Source: an uncultured Rhodocyclaceae bacterium (GTDB lineage: Bacteria > Pseudomonadota > Gammaproteobacteria > Burkholderiales > Rhodocyclaceae). From it: a stretch of DNA of 64,000 nt. The position numbers and the translations under genes are program-made. The stretch is from positions 1,054,001 through 1,118,000 of the forward strand of contig CAJQTY010000001.1 in assembly GCA_907163075.1 (NCBI GenBank), given 5' to 3'. Positions 24,913 to 32,793 of the stretch are shown here, in pieces (the stretch's first letter is position 1; each line of letters starts with the position of its first letter). Below the pieces are notes generated by a model. That model had not been told where the DNA came from. It saw only the letters and a program-made list of their open reading frames with translations, and ran no database searches.

Positions 24913-26411
24913 TGGCCGCCTGCTTCGTTGTCCAGGGCTTCGGCAAGAAGACCGATTTCACCGACGGGCGCGTGCTCGATCTCGACGCGTCCTACGCCAT
25001 CATCAAGCAGGCGGTGCTCGACGCCGGGCTGCAGTGCATCCGGGCCGACGAGATCCAGCACGCCGGGAGCATCGACGTACCGATGTACCAGCAGTTGCTG
25101 CAGGCCGACCTGGTGATCGCCGATCTATCGACCTACAACGTCAACGCCGCCTTCGAACTCGGCGTGCGCTACGGGCTGCGGCCCTGCGCCACGATCATCG
25201 TGGCCGAGGAAGGCTTCAAGAACCCGTTCGACGTCGGCCACATCGTGATCCGGCGCTACAAGCACCTCGGCGAGGACATCGGCGCCAAGGAAGCGAAACG
25301 CTTCGGCGACGATCTGAAAAAGGCGATCGGCGAAATCCTGGCCAAGGGCGAGACCGACAGCCCGGTCTACACCTTCCTGCCCGAGCTGACCCCGCCCCGG
25401 GTGAAGGCCAGCACGACCGCTGCTGCGCCCCCGTCCGCCGCGCCCCCGTCCGCCGCGCCCCCGTCCGCCGCGCCCCCGTCCGCCGCGCCCCCGTCCGCCG
25501 CGCCCCCGCCTGCGGCGCCGGCTGTCCCGGCGCCGACCGCGGCCGTGCTGGCGCGCGGCATGTCGTTCAGTATCGAGGCGAGTGCGGACGGCGGCGATCA
25601 GGCCGGCGCCTTACTGAACGCTCCGAACGCACCGGCCGCATCGGCCACGCCGGAAGTGCAGGATGCACCGGGAGCACCGGGAGCACCGGCCGCGCAGAGC
25701 GCCAAGGCCAACCTGGAGCAGGCGCTGGCGAAGCTGCAGGCCGGTGATTTCGGCGCCGCCTGCGGCCTCCTGCAGGCGGTTCGCAAGCAGCGTCCGAACG
25801 ACAGTTTCGTCATCCAGCAACTGGCGCTGGCCACCTACAAATCGAAACAGCCCTCGCCCGAAGACGCCCTGAACGATGCCAAGAACATCCTGCAGACCTT
25901 GAATCCGGCCAGCACCAACGACCCGGAAACGCTCGGCCTGTGGGGCGCCATCCACAAGCGCCTGTGGGAGATCAAACGCCTGGACGCCGACCTGAGCGAG
26001 AGCATCGACGCCTACGGGCGCGGTTTCCGCCTCAAGCAGGACTATTACAACGGGATCAATCTGGCCTACCTGCTGGAATTGCGCGCGCTGACCGCGCTCA
26101 AGGCCGGCGAGCGCGAGGAAGGCATTACCGATTCAACGCTGGCCCGGCGCATCCGGCGCGACGTGATCCGGTACACCCTGCCGCTGGTCGACAAGGATTA
26201 CGGCGACGAACAGCGCTACTGGATCCTGGCCACGCTCTGGGAAGCGGCGGCCGGAATAGGCGATATTGCCGCCGCCGAAAACTGGGCAGCGCAGGCGCGA
26301 GCCCTGAAAATGGCCGACTGGATGAGCGAAACGAGCGAGAAGCAGATCCAGTCCATGCTGACCATGCAACTGGAGATCGCCCAGCTCGGCCGGCAGCCGC
26401 CATCGCCGTGA
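24912..26411 (+). CDS. TIR-like/deoxyribosyltransferase-like protein with ASK1-like helical repeats
   Basis: A 499-residue protein translationally coupled to the patatin gene (start A is the stop A). Residues 1-150 form a Rossmann-like domain with ADLVIADLSTYNVNAAFELG at 65-84. This pattern belongs to the nucleoside 2-deoxyribosyltransferase/TIR-like superfamily; Glu82 is in the position of the catalytic Glu. Residues about 170-200 are a Pro/Ala linker made of 15-bp DNA repeats. The C-terminal half (about 270-495) is a helical repeat region with DPETLGLWGAIHKRLW and YGRGFRLKQDYYNGINLAYL. It resembles the central TPR/TRAF-binding region of the animal kinase ASK1 (MAP3K5) and bacterial relatives. 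It may sense a nucleotide or stress signal and control the patatin; this is inferred from coupling. Confidence 0.75.
   Translation: MAACFVVQGFGKKTDFTDGRVLDLDASYAIIKQAVLDAGLQCIRADEIQHAGSIDVPMYQQLLQADLVIADLSTYNVNAAFELGVRYGLRPCATIIVAEEGFKNPFDVGHIVIRRYKHLGEDIGAKEAKRFGDDLKKAIGEILAKGETDSPVYTFLPELTPPRVKASTTAAAPPSAAPPSAAPPSAAPPSAAPPSAAPPPAAPAVPAPTAAVLARGMSFSIEASADGGDQAGALLNAPNAPAASATPEVQDAPGAPGAPAAQSAKANLEQALAKLQAGDFGAACGLLQAVRKQRPNDSFVIQQLALATYKSKQPSPEDALNDAKNILQTLNPASTNDPETLGLWGAIHKRLWEIKRLDADLSESIDAYGRGFRLKQDYYNGINLAYLLELRALTALKAGEREEGITDSTLARRIRRDVIRYTLPLVDKDYGDEQRYWILATLWEAAAGIGDIAAAENWAAQARALKMADWMSETSEKQIQSMLTMQLEIAQLGRQPPSP
25425..25499 (+). repeat. Five 15-bp tandem repeats (Pro-Ala linker)
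   Basis: Five perfect copies of GCGCCCCCGTCCGCC encode an APPSA-type linker, and a sixth degenerate copy follows at 25500. The array lies between the two domains of the protein at 24912 and could vary in length by slippage without breaking the frame. Confidence 0.9.
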
Positions 26412-26435
26412 GAATTGAAACCAAGGACAAGCGCT

Positions 26436-26602
26436 TTCAACGCAGAGAGTGCAGAGACGCCGAGAGCGCGGAGGAAAGTCGATTGGAACGGCTTTCGACA
26501 CGTGGATCGTGGGGCGGAAACCATGCGCACCGACGCTGAGTGTTTTCCCGCGAATCCCGCTTTTCTCTGCGCCCTCCGCGTCTCTGCGCGCTCTGCGTCG
26601 AA
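26436..26602. repeat. MITE-like inverted repeat element
   Basis: Arms of about 42 bp: the left (26436-26478) contains ACGCAGAGAGTGCAGAGACG, and the right (26560-26602) reads the same on the other strand with few mismatches (CGTCTCTGCGCGCTCTGCGT). About 80 bp of non-repeated DNA lies between them. It fills the gap between two genes of the TIR region and creates a spurious upstream extension of the next reading frame. Confidence 0.75.
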
Positions 26603-26668
26603 GGAGTTTTTTCAGCGCGTCGAAAGACGTCTTTCACCAAATTTTTCAGCCCGATCAAGGCGTTTTCA

Positions 26669-28231
26669 ATGCTCCCCTCCGGCGCCGTTTTCTTCATCCT
26701 GAGCGCCGCCGTGCTGCTGGCGGCGGCACTGGCCTGGGTGGTCGCCGCCCTGTACCAGCGCGGGATGCTGGCGCTGATGCGCGGCGGAACGGCGCCCGGG
26801 CAGGCGCTGAAGGCGGCTGAAGCCGCTGCCGCCGCCGGCGTGGACCGGCGGCCGTGGGCGACCGAAGTGAATCTCGCCGCCAACCGGCGCGCCACCACCC
26901 GGCTGATGCTCGGCCTTGGCGCCGTGTCGCTGCTGATCGCCATGACCCAGTCCTGGCTGGCCTTCCTTTTCGTTTACACCGACCGCCAGCTGAGCCTGGA
27001 CCGCCTGCTCCTGCTCGGGGCGGTCTACGCCTGGCCGATGGTCCTGGCCTGGGGGCTGGCGCGGCGCTGGACGTGGCGGCGCATGCTCGGCGGCATCGCC
27101 CTCTACATGCTGGCGATGCTGGCGCTGGTGATGATCCGCTCGACCGCCGCCCAATCACTGTCGTCGGTTTCGGGCTGGCTGTTCAGCGAGGTCGCCGTGC
27201 CCATGACGCTGGTCCTGCTGATCGGCGCCAGCGGCCGCATCCGCGCCGTCGCGCCGTATCTGCTGCCGCCGACGCTGCTGCTCGTCGGCTCGTCGGTGCT
27301 GACGCTGCAGATCATGAGCCAGAGCGCGCAAAACCCGGCCCCCTGGGTCGTCAGCCTGGTGCAAACGCTGGGCGCCTATCCGACGCTGCTGCTGTTCGCC
27401 CTCGGCCCCTGGCTGCTGCTCGCGTGGCCGGTCTTCAAGCTGAGTACGTGGCTGGCCGGCGCCTATCGGCGCAAGCGCTTTTCCGACCTGAGCTACCTGG
27501 TGGGCATTTACTGGTTCCTCATCCTTTTCGCCAGCGCCCTGCCGGCCATGGAAGGCGTCGGCGGGACGGCCTTCGTCCAGCTCCTGGCCTGGCTGTGGCT
27601 GCCGGCTCTCCTGTTCGCCGGGAGCCGCGCGCTGGCACCGCCGCCCGGACCGCCGACCCTGCTCGTCCTGCGCGTCTTCCAGCGCGACGCCCAGGTCGAG
27701 CGCCTGTTCGACCAGGTCATCGAGCGCTGGCGCCTGACCGGCAATACCGTGCTGATCGCCGGCACCGACCTGCTCAGCCGGACGCTGGACCCGGACGATC
27801 TGTTCGTCTATCTCAACGGCACGCTGGGCGAGCGCTTCATCGCCAGCCCGGCGCAGGTAGCCGAACGCATCGCCGCCTTCGACTGGCGGCCCGACCCGGA
27901 CGGGCGCTACCGGATCAACGAGTGCTATTGCTTCGACAGCACCTGGCAGGCGGCGTTAAGCACCCTGCTGGCGCACTCCGACGTGGTGCTCATGGACTTG
28001 CGCGGATTCCGCGCCGAAAACCGCGGCTGCCGGTACGAGTTGGGGGTGCTGGCGAGGACCAGCCACCTGCGCCGGGTCGTCGTGCTGGCCGACCGCGACA
28101 CCGATCGCGGCGTTGCCGAGGCGGAGGTCCGCCGAGCCAGCCACGGACGTTTCCACTGGCTGTCCGCCGAGCGCATGGACAACGCGATGGCCGGCCGCGT
28201 GCTGACGGCCCTGTTTGGCGCGGCAGGCTGA
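26669..28231 (+). CDS. Polytopic membrane protein with TIR-like cytoplasmic domain
   Basis: A 520-residue protein. The N-terminal 330 residues hold about nine hydrophobic segments, the first at residues 6-28. The C-terminal 190 residues look cytoplasmic and alternate strand and helix. They contain LLVLRVFQRD, a GNTVLIAGTD strand, and SDVVLMDLRGFRAENRGCRY followed by EL. The last pattern, an acidic turn then a conserved Glu, recalls the TIR/deoxyribosyltransferase fold; I infer a TIR-like domain, not a certain one. The ATG at 26669 was chosen because upstream codons lie in the inverted repeat. The gene ends 3 bp before the TIR gene at 28235, so the two are almost certainly cotranscribed and may act together at the membrane. 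Confidence 0.7.
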   Translation: MLPSGAVFFILSAAVLLAAALAWVVAALYQRGMLALMRGGTAPGQALKAAEAAAAAGVDRRPWATEVNLAANRRATTRLMLGLGAVSLLIAMTQSWLAFLFVYTDRQLSLDRLLLLGAVYAWPMVLAWGLARRWTWRRMLGGIALYMLAMLALVMIRSTAAQSLSSVSGWLFSEVAVPMTLVLLIGASGRIRAVAPYLLPPTLLLVGSSVLTLQIMSQSAQNPAPWVVSLVQTLGAYPTLLLFALGPWLLLAWPVFKLSTWLAGAYRRKRFSDLSYLVGIYWFLILFASALPAMEGVGGTAFVQLLAWLWLPALLFAGSRALAPPPGPPTLLVLRVFQRDAQVERLFDQVIERWRLTGNTVLIAGTDLLSRTLDPDDLFVYLNGTLGERFIASPAQVAERIAAFDWRPDPDGRYRINECYCFDSTWQAALSTLLAHSDVVLMDLRGFRAENRGCRYELGVLARTSHLRRVVVLADRDTDRGVAEAEVRRASHGRFHWLSAERMDNAMAGRVLTALFGAAG

Positions 28232-28234
28232 AAC

Positions 28235-29161
28235 ATGTCCGGACTCTTCATCAGCTACCGCCGCGACGACCAGGCCGGTTTTGCCGGCCGGCTCGCCGAT
28301 GCGTTGGACGCGGCCTTCGGCGCCGACAATATCTTTCGCGACATCGAGGACATTCGCGCCGGCGAGGATTTCGTTGCCGCCCTGCAGCAGCAACTGCAAA
28401 GCGTGGACGTGATGCTGGTGATGATCGGCCCGGCCTGGCTCAGCCTGAACCGCAACGGTGTACGCCGCCTCGACGAGCCCGACGACTACGTGCGGCGGGA
28501 GATCGAGGCCGGGCTGGCGTCCGGCAGGCCGGTGATGCCGGTGCTCGTCGGCGGCGCGACGATGCCGGCGGAAGCGGATTTGCCGGCGGCCATCAGCGCG
28601 CTCGCCCGGCGCCAGGCCTTCGTCCTCTCCGACGCCGGCTGGACGTCCGACGTGGCGCGTCTGGTCGAGGTCATCCGGCCATTGCTGCCGGTTCGGCGGC
28701 GCCTTGCGCGGCGCAGCGCATGGTTGGCCATCGCCGTGCTGGCGCTGCTGGGACTGCTGGCGATGGGCGTGAAGATCCTCTGGCCAGCCCCAGCGCCACC
28801 GCCACGCCCGGCTGCCGCCGAGATTGCCGGTGCGCTGAGCGGACGCTGGACGGCGCCGGTGAAGTACGACTGGGGCGATCAGTACGATGAAACCTTCCGG
28901 CTGCAACTGGAGGACGGCGAGGTGCACGGCACCGCCACCTATCTGCGCGTGGCGCGAACCGTCGAACAGGGCGAGCTGCGCAACGGGCGGCTGAGTTTCG
29001 TCACGCGCAGCCAGGAAGTGCTGGGCGATGCCAGCCGCGAGGTGACGCACCGTTATCGCGCCACCCTCAAGTCGGGCGAACTCCATTTCGTGCTCGAAAG
29101 CAGCGGCGGCCATTCCGTGCACACGCCGGTGGAATTCGTTGCCCGACGCATTGCGGAATAA
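28235..29161 (+). CDS. TIR domain protein with one membrane segment
   Basis: A 308-residue protein. Residues 1-150 are a TIR domain: LFISYRRDD at 4-12, IFRDIEDIRAGEDF, VMIGPAWL and YVRREIEAGL. A single membrane helix spans residues about 163-184 (WLAIAVLALLGLLAMGVKIL). The remaining 120 residues lie on the other side, presumably the periplasm. They read like a beta-rich domain (WTAPVKYDWGDQYDETFRLQ, then HGTATYLRVAR) that I do not recognise. The layout, a sensor outside and a TIR inside, suggests envelope-stress or contact sensing; this is inference. It is the last gene of the region, followed by 226 bp without a gene. Confidence 0.87.
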   Translation: MSGLFISYRRDDQAGFAGRLADALDAAFGADNIFRDIEDIRAGEDFVAALQQQLQSVDVMLVMIGPAWLSLNRNGVRRLDEPDDYVRREIEAGLASGRPVMPVLVGGATMPAEADLPAAISALARRQAFVLSDAGWTSDVARLVEVIRPLLPVRRRLARRSAWLAIAVLALLGLLAMGVKILWPAPAPPPRPAAAEIAGALSGRWTAPVKYDWGDQYDETFRLQLEDGEVHGTATYLRVARTVEQGELRNGRLSFVTRSQEVLGDASREVTHRYRATLKSGELHFVLESSGGHSVHTPVEFVARRIAE

Positions 29162-29387
29162 GGTGGACATTCCCGTCATGGGTAACAATCTCCTGATGTA
29201 AACTCTCGCGTAACCCGGACCGGGACGAAGAATTTGCCGGTGCGGATCGGAATCGGAATGCCGGCCGGCCCGGAAAATATCAGTTGGAAATCGCCAGAAT
29301 CCGCGAAGACAAAAGTGCGCGTCTCCGCAAGAATTGAATGCATCCCAACCATCAAGCCACTTCACAACACTCGCCAAGGAACCCGCC

Positions 29388-31025
29388 ATGACCACCAGCA
29401 CCCGAACCGTCCTCGGAATCGACGCCAGCACGCAAAGCCTGAGCGCCGTCCTGCTGCAGGGCAACAGCGGAGAAATTCTGTGGAGCCGCTCGCTGGCCTA
29501 TCGCGACGATCCCCGCCTGCTAGGATTCGGTTTCGAACACGACACGATGATCATCCCGCCGCGCGAACCCGGTGAAGCCGAACAGCCGCCGCGCCTGTTC
29601 ATCGCCGCCCTCGAAGCCCTGCTCAGCGATCTCAAGGCCGCCGGTTTCGACACCGCCGCCATCGCCGCCATCAACACCTCCGGCCAGCAACATGGGCACG
29701 TCTACCTCAACGCCCAGGCCAAGGCATCGTTCGCTCGCCTGCGCGACGCGTCGAGCGCCAGTGAAAACCTGCTCACCGCCCTCGCCGACAGCTTTGCCTA
29801 CGGCGGCGCGCCGATCTGGAAAACCGCCAACACCGCGACCGAAGCCTCCCATATCCGCGCCGCTACCGGCGGCAAGGCCGCCACCATCGAACGTACCGGC
29901 AGCGACATCCCGCTGCGCTTCGCCGCCACCGTGCACCGCAAGCTGGCCGGGCGTTACCCGGAGGCCTATGCGGCGACCTGCCACATCCTGCAGATCTCCA
30001 GCTTCATCCCGGCCATCCTGGCCGGCGACTGCACGATTCCGATCGACTTCGGCAATGCCTGCGGCACCGGCCTGATGAACTACAAGGCCCGCGCCTGGGA
30101 TGACGTGGTAATCAACGCCGTCGCTGGCGACCTGCCCGGCGGCGGCGCCGCGCTGGCCGCCAAGCTGCCGCCGATCGCCCATCCGCTGACCGCCTGCGGT
30201 AGCATCGCCGCCTACTTCCAGGTCAAGTACGGACTGGCCGCCGACTGCAAGATCATTGCCGGCTCGGGCGACAACCCGCAATCTAAGGTGCTGGCCAGCG
30301 GCGATCTGCTGAGCCTGGGCACCAGCTTCGTCTACATGATCTCCAGCCCGGACGGCGGCGTCGATGCCGCCGGCACCGCCAATGCCATGTACGACGGTCT
30401 CGGCCGCCCGTTCAACTTCGGTTGCCGCACCAACGGCGCGCTCGCCTGGGATCAGCTGCGCCTGCGCCACGGCCTGGGCGCCAAGGATTACGCCGCCTGC
30501 GACGCATCGCTGGCCGATACGGCGCCGGGCAGCCTGATGCGTTTCTGGCATCCGGATACCGAATCCTTCCCGGTCGTGCATTCGAATCCTGAACCGGTGC
30601 GCCTCGACGATGGTCCGATCGACTTCGCCAGCGATTTCGCCGCCGTCGTCGACAGCTCGCTCGGCCTGGTCTACCGCTACGGCATGAAGATCGCCGGTGC
30701 CGGAGCGGCCAGCCAGCAGGCGGCCATGAGCATCTGCGGCGGCCCGTCGACCAGCCCCGGCATCATGAAGCGCATCGCCGCCATCTGGAACCGCCCCGCC
30801 ATCCAGGCCGGACAGGCCGGCGCCGCGCTCGGTGCCGCGGTGGCCGCCGCCGTCGCCCTGGTTCCCGAAGCCGAACGTGATGCCCTGGCCGAATCGCTGC
30901 GCCAGGCCATCTTCACCGGCAAGTCCGTCGTCCAGCCGGACCCGGCGATGGTCAAGGCCTACCACGCCGCGGGCGGCTACCTCGACCAGCTGGAAGTCGC
31001 TTTCGAGAAACTGCGGAAAGGCTGA
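29388..31025 (+). CDS. FGGY-family carbohydrate kinase, xylulokinase-like
   Basis: A 545-residue sugar kinase. The N-terminal phosphate-binding loop is visible in LGIDASTQSLSAVLL, followed by NTSGQQHGHVYLN in the sugar-binding region. A second ATP-site block is LSLGTSFVYMIS, and the adenosine motif is CGGPSTSPGIMKRIAAIWNR near the C-terminus. Length and motifs fit the FGGY family, and xylulokinase is the nearest guess. The start ATG follows AAGGAACCCGCC. It stands alone between the TIR region and the integron relic, with no isomerase or transporter beside it, so the physiological sugar is unknown. Confidence 0.85.
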   Translation: MTTSTRTVLGIDASTQSLSAVLLQGNSGEILWSRSLAYRDDPRLLGFGFEHDTMIIPPREPGEAEQPPRLFIAALEALLSDLKAAGFDTAAIAAINTSGQQHGHVYLNAQAKASFARLRDASSASENLLTALADSFAYGGAPIWKTANTATEASHIRAATGGKAATIERTGSDIPLRFAATVHRKLAGRYPEAYAATCHILQISSFIPAILAGDCTIPIDFGNACGTGLMNYKARAWDDVVINAVAGDLPGGGAALAAKLPPIAHPLTACGSIAAYFQVKYGLAADCKIIAGSGDNPQSKVLASGDLLSLGTSFVYMISSPDGGVDAAGTANAMYDGLGRPFNFGCRTNGALAWDQLRLRHGLGAKDYAACDASLADTAPGSLMRFWHPDTESFPVVHSNPEPVRLDDGPIDFASDFAAVVDSSLGLVYRYGMKIAGAGAASQQAAMSICGGPSTSPGIMKRIAAIWNRPAIQAGQAGAALGAAVAAAVALVPEAERDALAESLRQAIFTGKSVVQPDPAMVKAYHAAGGYLDQLEVAFEKLRKG

Positions 31026-31043
31026 TCGGGGCGGTCGAGGAAC

Positions 31044-31071
31044 GTCGGATGACGCCTGCGGCTCATCCGAC
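31044..31071. repeat. REP-like palindrome
   Basis: GTCGGATGA and TCATCCGAC flank a CGCCTGCGGC loop, 19 bp after the kinase stop codon. This is a common short dispersed palindrome type in Beta- and Gammaproteobacteria and may act in mRNA stability or termination. Confidence 0.6.
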
Positions 31072-31086
31072 CTACGTCGCGGGTGC

Positions 31087-31272
31087 TCAAGGAATCAATC
31101 GTGCTGTCCAATGTTCATAACTCCGACTCGAGAACCGCGCCCAACAGACATACGCTTCCTCGGTGCGTATGCTGTAATGCTTATAGCGAATGCATTCGCG
31201 CACCTGATCGAGCAGCCTGGTCGACTGCAAAGGTAGCTTGCCGGGTTTGGAAGGATTTTTAGTGCTGTACAT
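31087..31272 (-). pseudogene. intI: Integron integrase, N-terminal remnant
   Basis: A 61-codon frame whose middle, [20 protein letters not shown] then AYVCWARF, matches the N-terminal DNA-binding part of integron integrases (IntI tyrosine recombinases). After WARF the sequence loses similarity and stops, so the catalytic domain with its R-H-R-Y residues is gone. It points away from the cassette gene at 31448, the classic layout of an integron. A LexA-like box overlaps its start. The integrase is certainly non-functional. Confidence 0.75.
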
Positions 31273-31280
31273 AACAGCAG
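31265..31280. promoter_or_regulatory. LexA-like box at integrase start
   Basis: CTGTACATAACAGCAG fits the CTG-N10-CAG LexA consensus, and the flanking bases (TG before, TA after) also fit. Integron integrases are known to be repressed by LexA and induced in the SOS response, so the position at the 5' end of the intI remnant supports the call. It is probably a fossil site. Confidence 0.6.
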
Positions 31281-31447
31281 TACAATGTCTGAAAGCCAGA
31301 ATACAAGAGCCTTCCCGAACTGTTGCCGCGTCGTGGTTATGCCGCAGTGGACAGTTTATTTTGCAGTTTTAATGTCTACATCACGTAGGCCGCACAGAAC
31401 CGAGTCTTCTCTGCCCGCACCTGAATCTAACCCCAAGGAGAGCCACC

Positions 31448-31819
31448 GTGCTTCAGCTCAAGCCACTTGACGAAAACGTTCCGATCTTTCAGCAGATCAA
31501 CAGCGACGTGTCGCCGGTCATCCTAGTCAACATTTTCCATGTGGCTGAGGCAGACATCCCAGACCTGATGAAGGCCTGGGAAGCGGACGCGAACTGGATG
31601 AAGAAGCAACCCGGATACATCTCCACGCAGCTGCATCAGGGAATCGCTGGAAGCAACGTCTTCATGAATTACGCGATTTGGGCGTCTGTCGCACACTTCC
31701 GTGCGGCATTCACGCACCCAGAGTTCACGGACGCACTGAGCCACTATCCATCCTCAGCCGTGGCTTCACCGCATCTCTTTACCCGGCTCACAGTCCCGAA
31801 CCTCTGCGTTGGCCCATAG
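31448..31819 (+). CDS. Integron cassette gene: antibiotic biosynthesis monooxygenase-like protein
   Basis: A 123-residue protein starting at GTG with AAGGAG 6 bp upstream. The body is an ABM-type ferredoxin-like fold: VILVNIFHVAEADIPDLMKA, then KQPGYISTQLHQGI and FMNYAIWASVAHFRAAF. Members of this family are small heme- or quinone-handling monooxygenases and are frequent passengers of integron cassettes. An attC site lies 118 bp after the stop on the same strand, so gene plus attC form one cassette. The base composition is visibly lower in GC than the neighbours. The substrate is unknown. Confidence 0.82.
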   Translation: MLQLKPLDENVPIFQQINSDVSPVILVNIFHVAEADIPDLMKAWEADANWMKKQPGYISTQLHQGIAGSNVFMNYAIWASVAHFRAAFTHPEFTDALSHYPSSAVASPHLFTRLTVPNLCVGP

Positions 31820-31937
31820 CCGCCGTGACGAGAGAAGCGCCACCTGCTTTTTTCTTTGGATTCGCCCGGTTCTCGTCAAGGCCGAAGTCGGCGCACCTGA
31901 AATGGGTAGAGTTTATGTCGTCTCACCGCGTAACAAC

Positions 31938-31996
31938 AGCTAACCCGGCAGTCCACACGGACACTGCGCGATAAAGCCGCGCAGCGCCGGTTAGCT
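31938..31996 (+). other. attC recombination site of an integron cassette
   Basis: A 59-bp imperfect palindrome bounded by AGCTAAC at the left (R'') and its exact complement GTTAGCT at the right (R', fitting GTTRRRY). Inside, CTGCGCG and CGCGCAG form the inner stem around ATAAAGC, with an extra unpaired C on one arm as in true attC sites. It lies in the 372-bp gap between the cassette gene and the toxin remnant; the rest of that gap (31997-32191) shows nothing I can name. Confidence 0.8.
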
Positions 31997-32191
31997 CTAC
32001 TACAAGGGCTTCCCCAAAAATCAAGCGCGGTGATGGCTTTTTAGTTCATCATTTTTCCTGATCTGATTCGTCATCGACTGCAATCGTAGTGCGAGAAGGT
32101 GAAGGACTGGGAAGTCCCTTTCATTCGTTGGGCACCTCAGGACGACACGCATGGCATTGATAATATGTAGCCATGGGGATACAGTCGCTCG

Positions 32192-32488
32192 ATGATTGAA
32201 ATTCGCAAAACAGTCCTCTTCGCTCAGTGGCTCGACGACTTGCGCGACCTTCAGGCGAGGGCACGCGTCCAGGCTAGGATCGAACGGCTCGCCGCTGGAA
32301 ACCCTGGGGATGTCGAAGCTGCTGGCGAAGGTGTCTCGGAGTTGTGAATCAACTACGGTCCCGGTTACCGGGTGTATTTTAAGAAGCGAGGGCGAGAGCT
32401 GATTATCCTGCTGGCTGGTGGCGACAAGACAACCCAAGCAAAGGCCATCAAGGCTGCATTGCGCCTCGCACGGAATCTTCTGGAGTAG
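32192..32488 (+). pseudogene. HigB/RelE-type addiction toxin, broken by a stop codon
   Basis: The frame reads MIEIRKTVLFAQWLDDLRDL, continues to GVSEL, meets TGA at 32345-32347, then resumes in the same frame with INYGPGYRVYFKKRGREL and IILLAGGDKTTQAKAIKAAL. This is the addiction-module killer family (phage Gp49-like, HigB). Relatives usually have an Arg codon at the TGA position, so one C-to-T change in CGA explains the break. Total length would be 98 residues. The antitoxin follows 5 bp after the final stop and looks intact. Catalytic residues lie after the stop, so the toxin is probably inactive. Confidence 0.82.
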
Positions 32489-32493
32489 CAGCC

Positions 32494-32793
32494 ATGGCTA
32501 AGACCGTTACCACTCGCTATGACGTCACCGAACACCTCAGAACCCCGGAGGAAATGGCGGCTTATCTTGAAGCCTGCCTTGAAGAAGCCAACGGGGATGC
32601 TGCATTCATTGCCAAGGCACTGGGCGATATTGCTCGCGCCAAGGGTATGTCACAGGTTGCGCGCGATGCAGGACTGTCTCGCGAAAGTCTCTACAAAGCG
32701 CTCTCCGGTGATCGTAGCCCTGGCTTCGACACCATCCTTAAAGTCATTGATGCGCTAGGGCTGAAGTTGCATGCTGAAGCTGGTCACAGCTGA
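32494..32793 (+). CDS. HigA-type antitoxin, HTH protein
   Basis: A 99-residue protein of the putative addiction-module antidote family. The N-terminus (YDVTEHLRTPEEMAAYLEAC) binds the toxin in relatives. The C-terminal half is an XRE-like helix-turn-helix (MSQVARDAGLSRESLYKALS) followed by GFDTILKVIDALGLKLH. It directly follows the broken toxin gene. Its last 10 bp overlap the end of ruvX on the opposite strand. It is intact and could still repress its own promoter or neutralise a related toxin elsewhere. Confidence 0.85.
   Translation: MAKTVTTRYDVTEHLRTPEEMAAYLEACLEEANGDAAFIAKALGDIARAKGMSQVARDAGLSRESLYKALSGDRSPGFDTILKVIDALGLKLHAEAGHS

Noticed and set aside
32127..32133. Second attC core (GTTGGGC)
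   Set aside because: It fits GTTRRRY but no complementary GCCCAAC or folded stem lies within 150 bp upstream.
32345..32347. TGA in the toxin as a selenocysteine codon
   Set aside because: No SECIS-like hairpin follows, relatives have Arg there, and this toxin family uses no selenocysteine.
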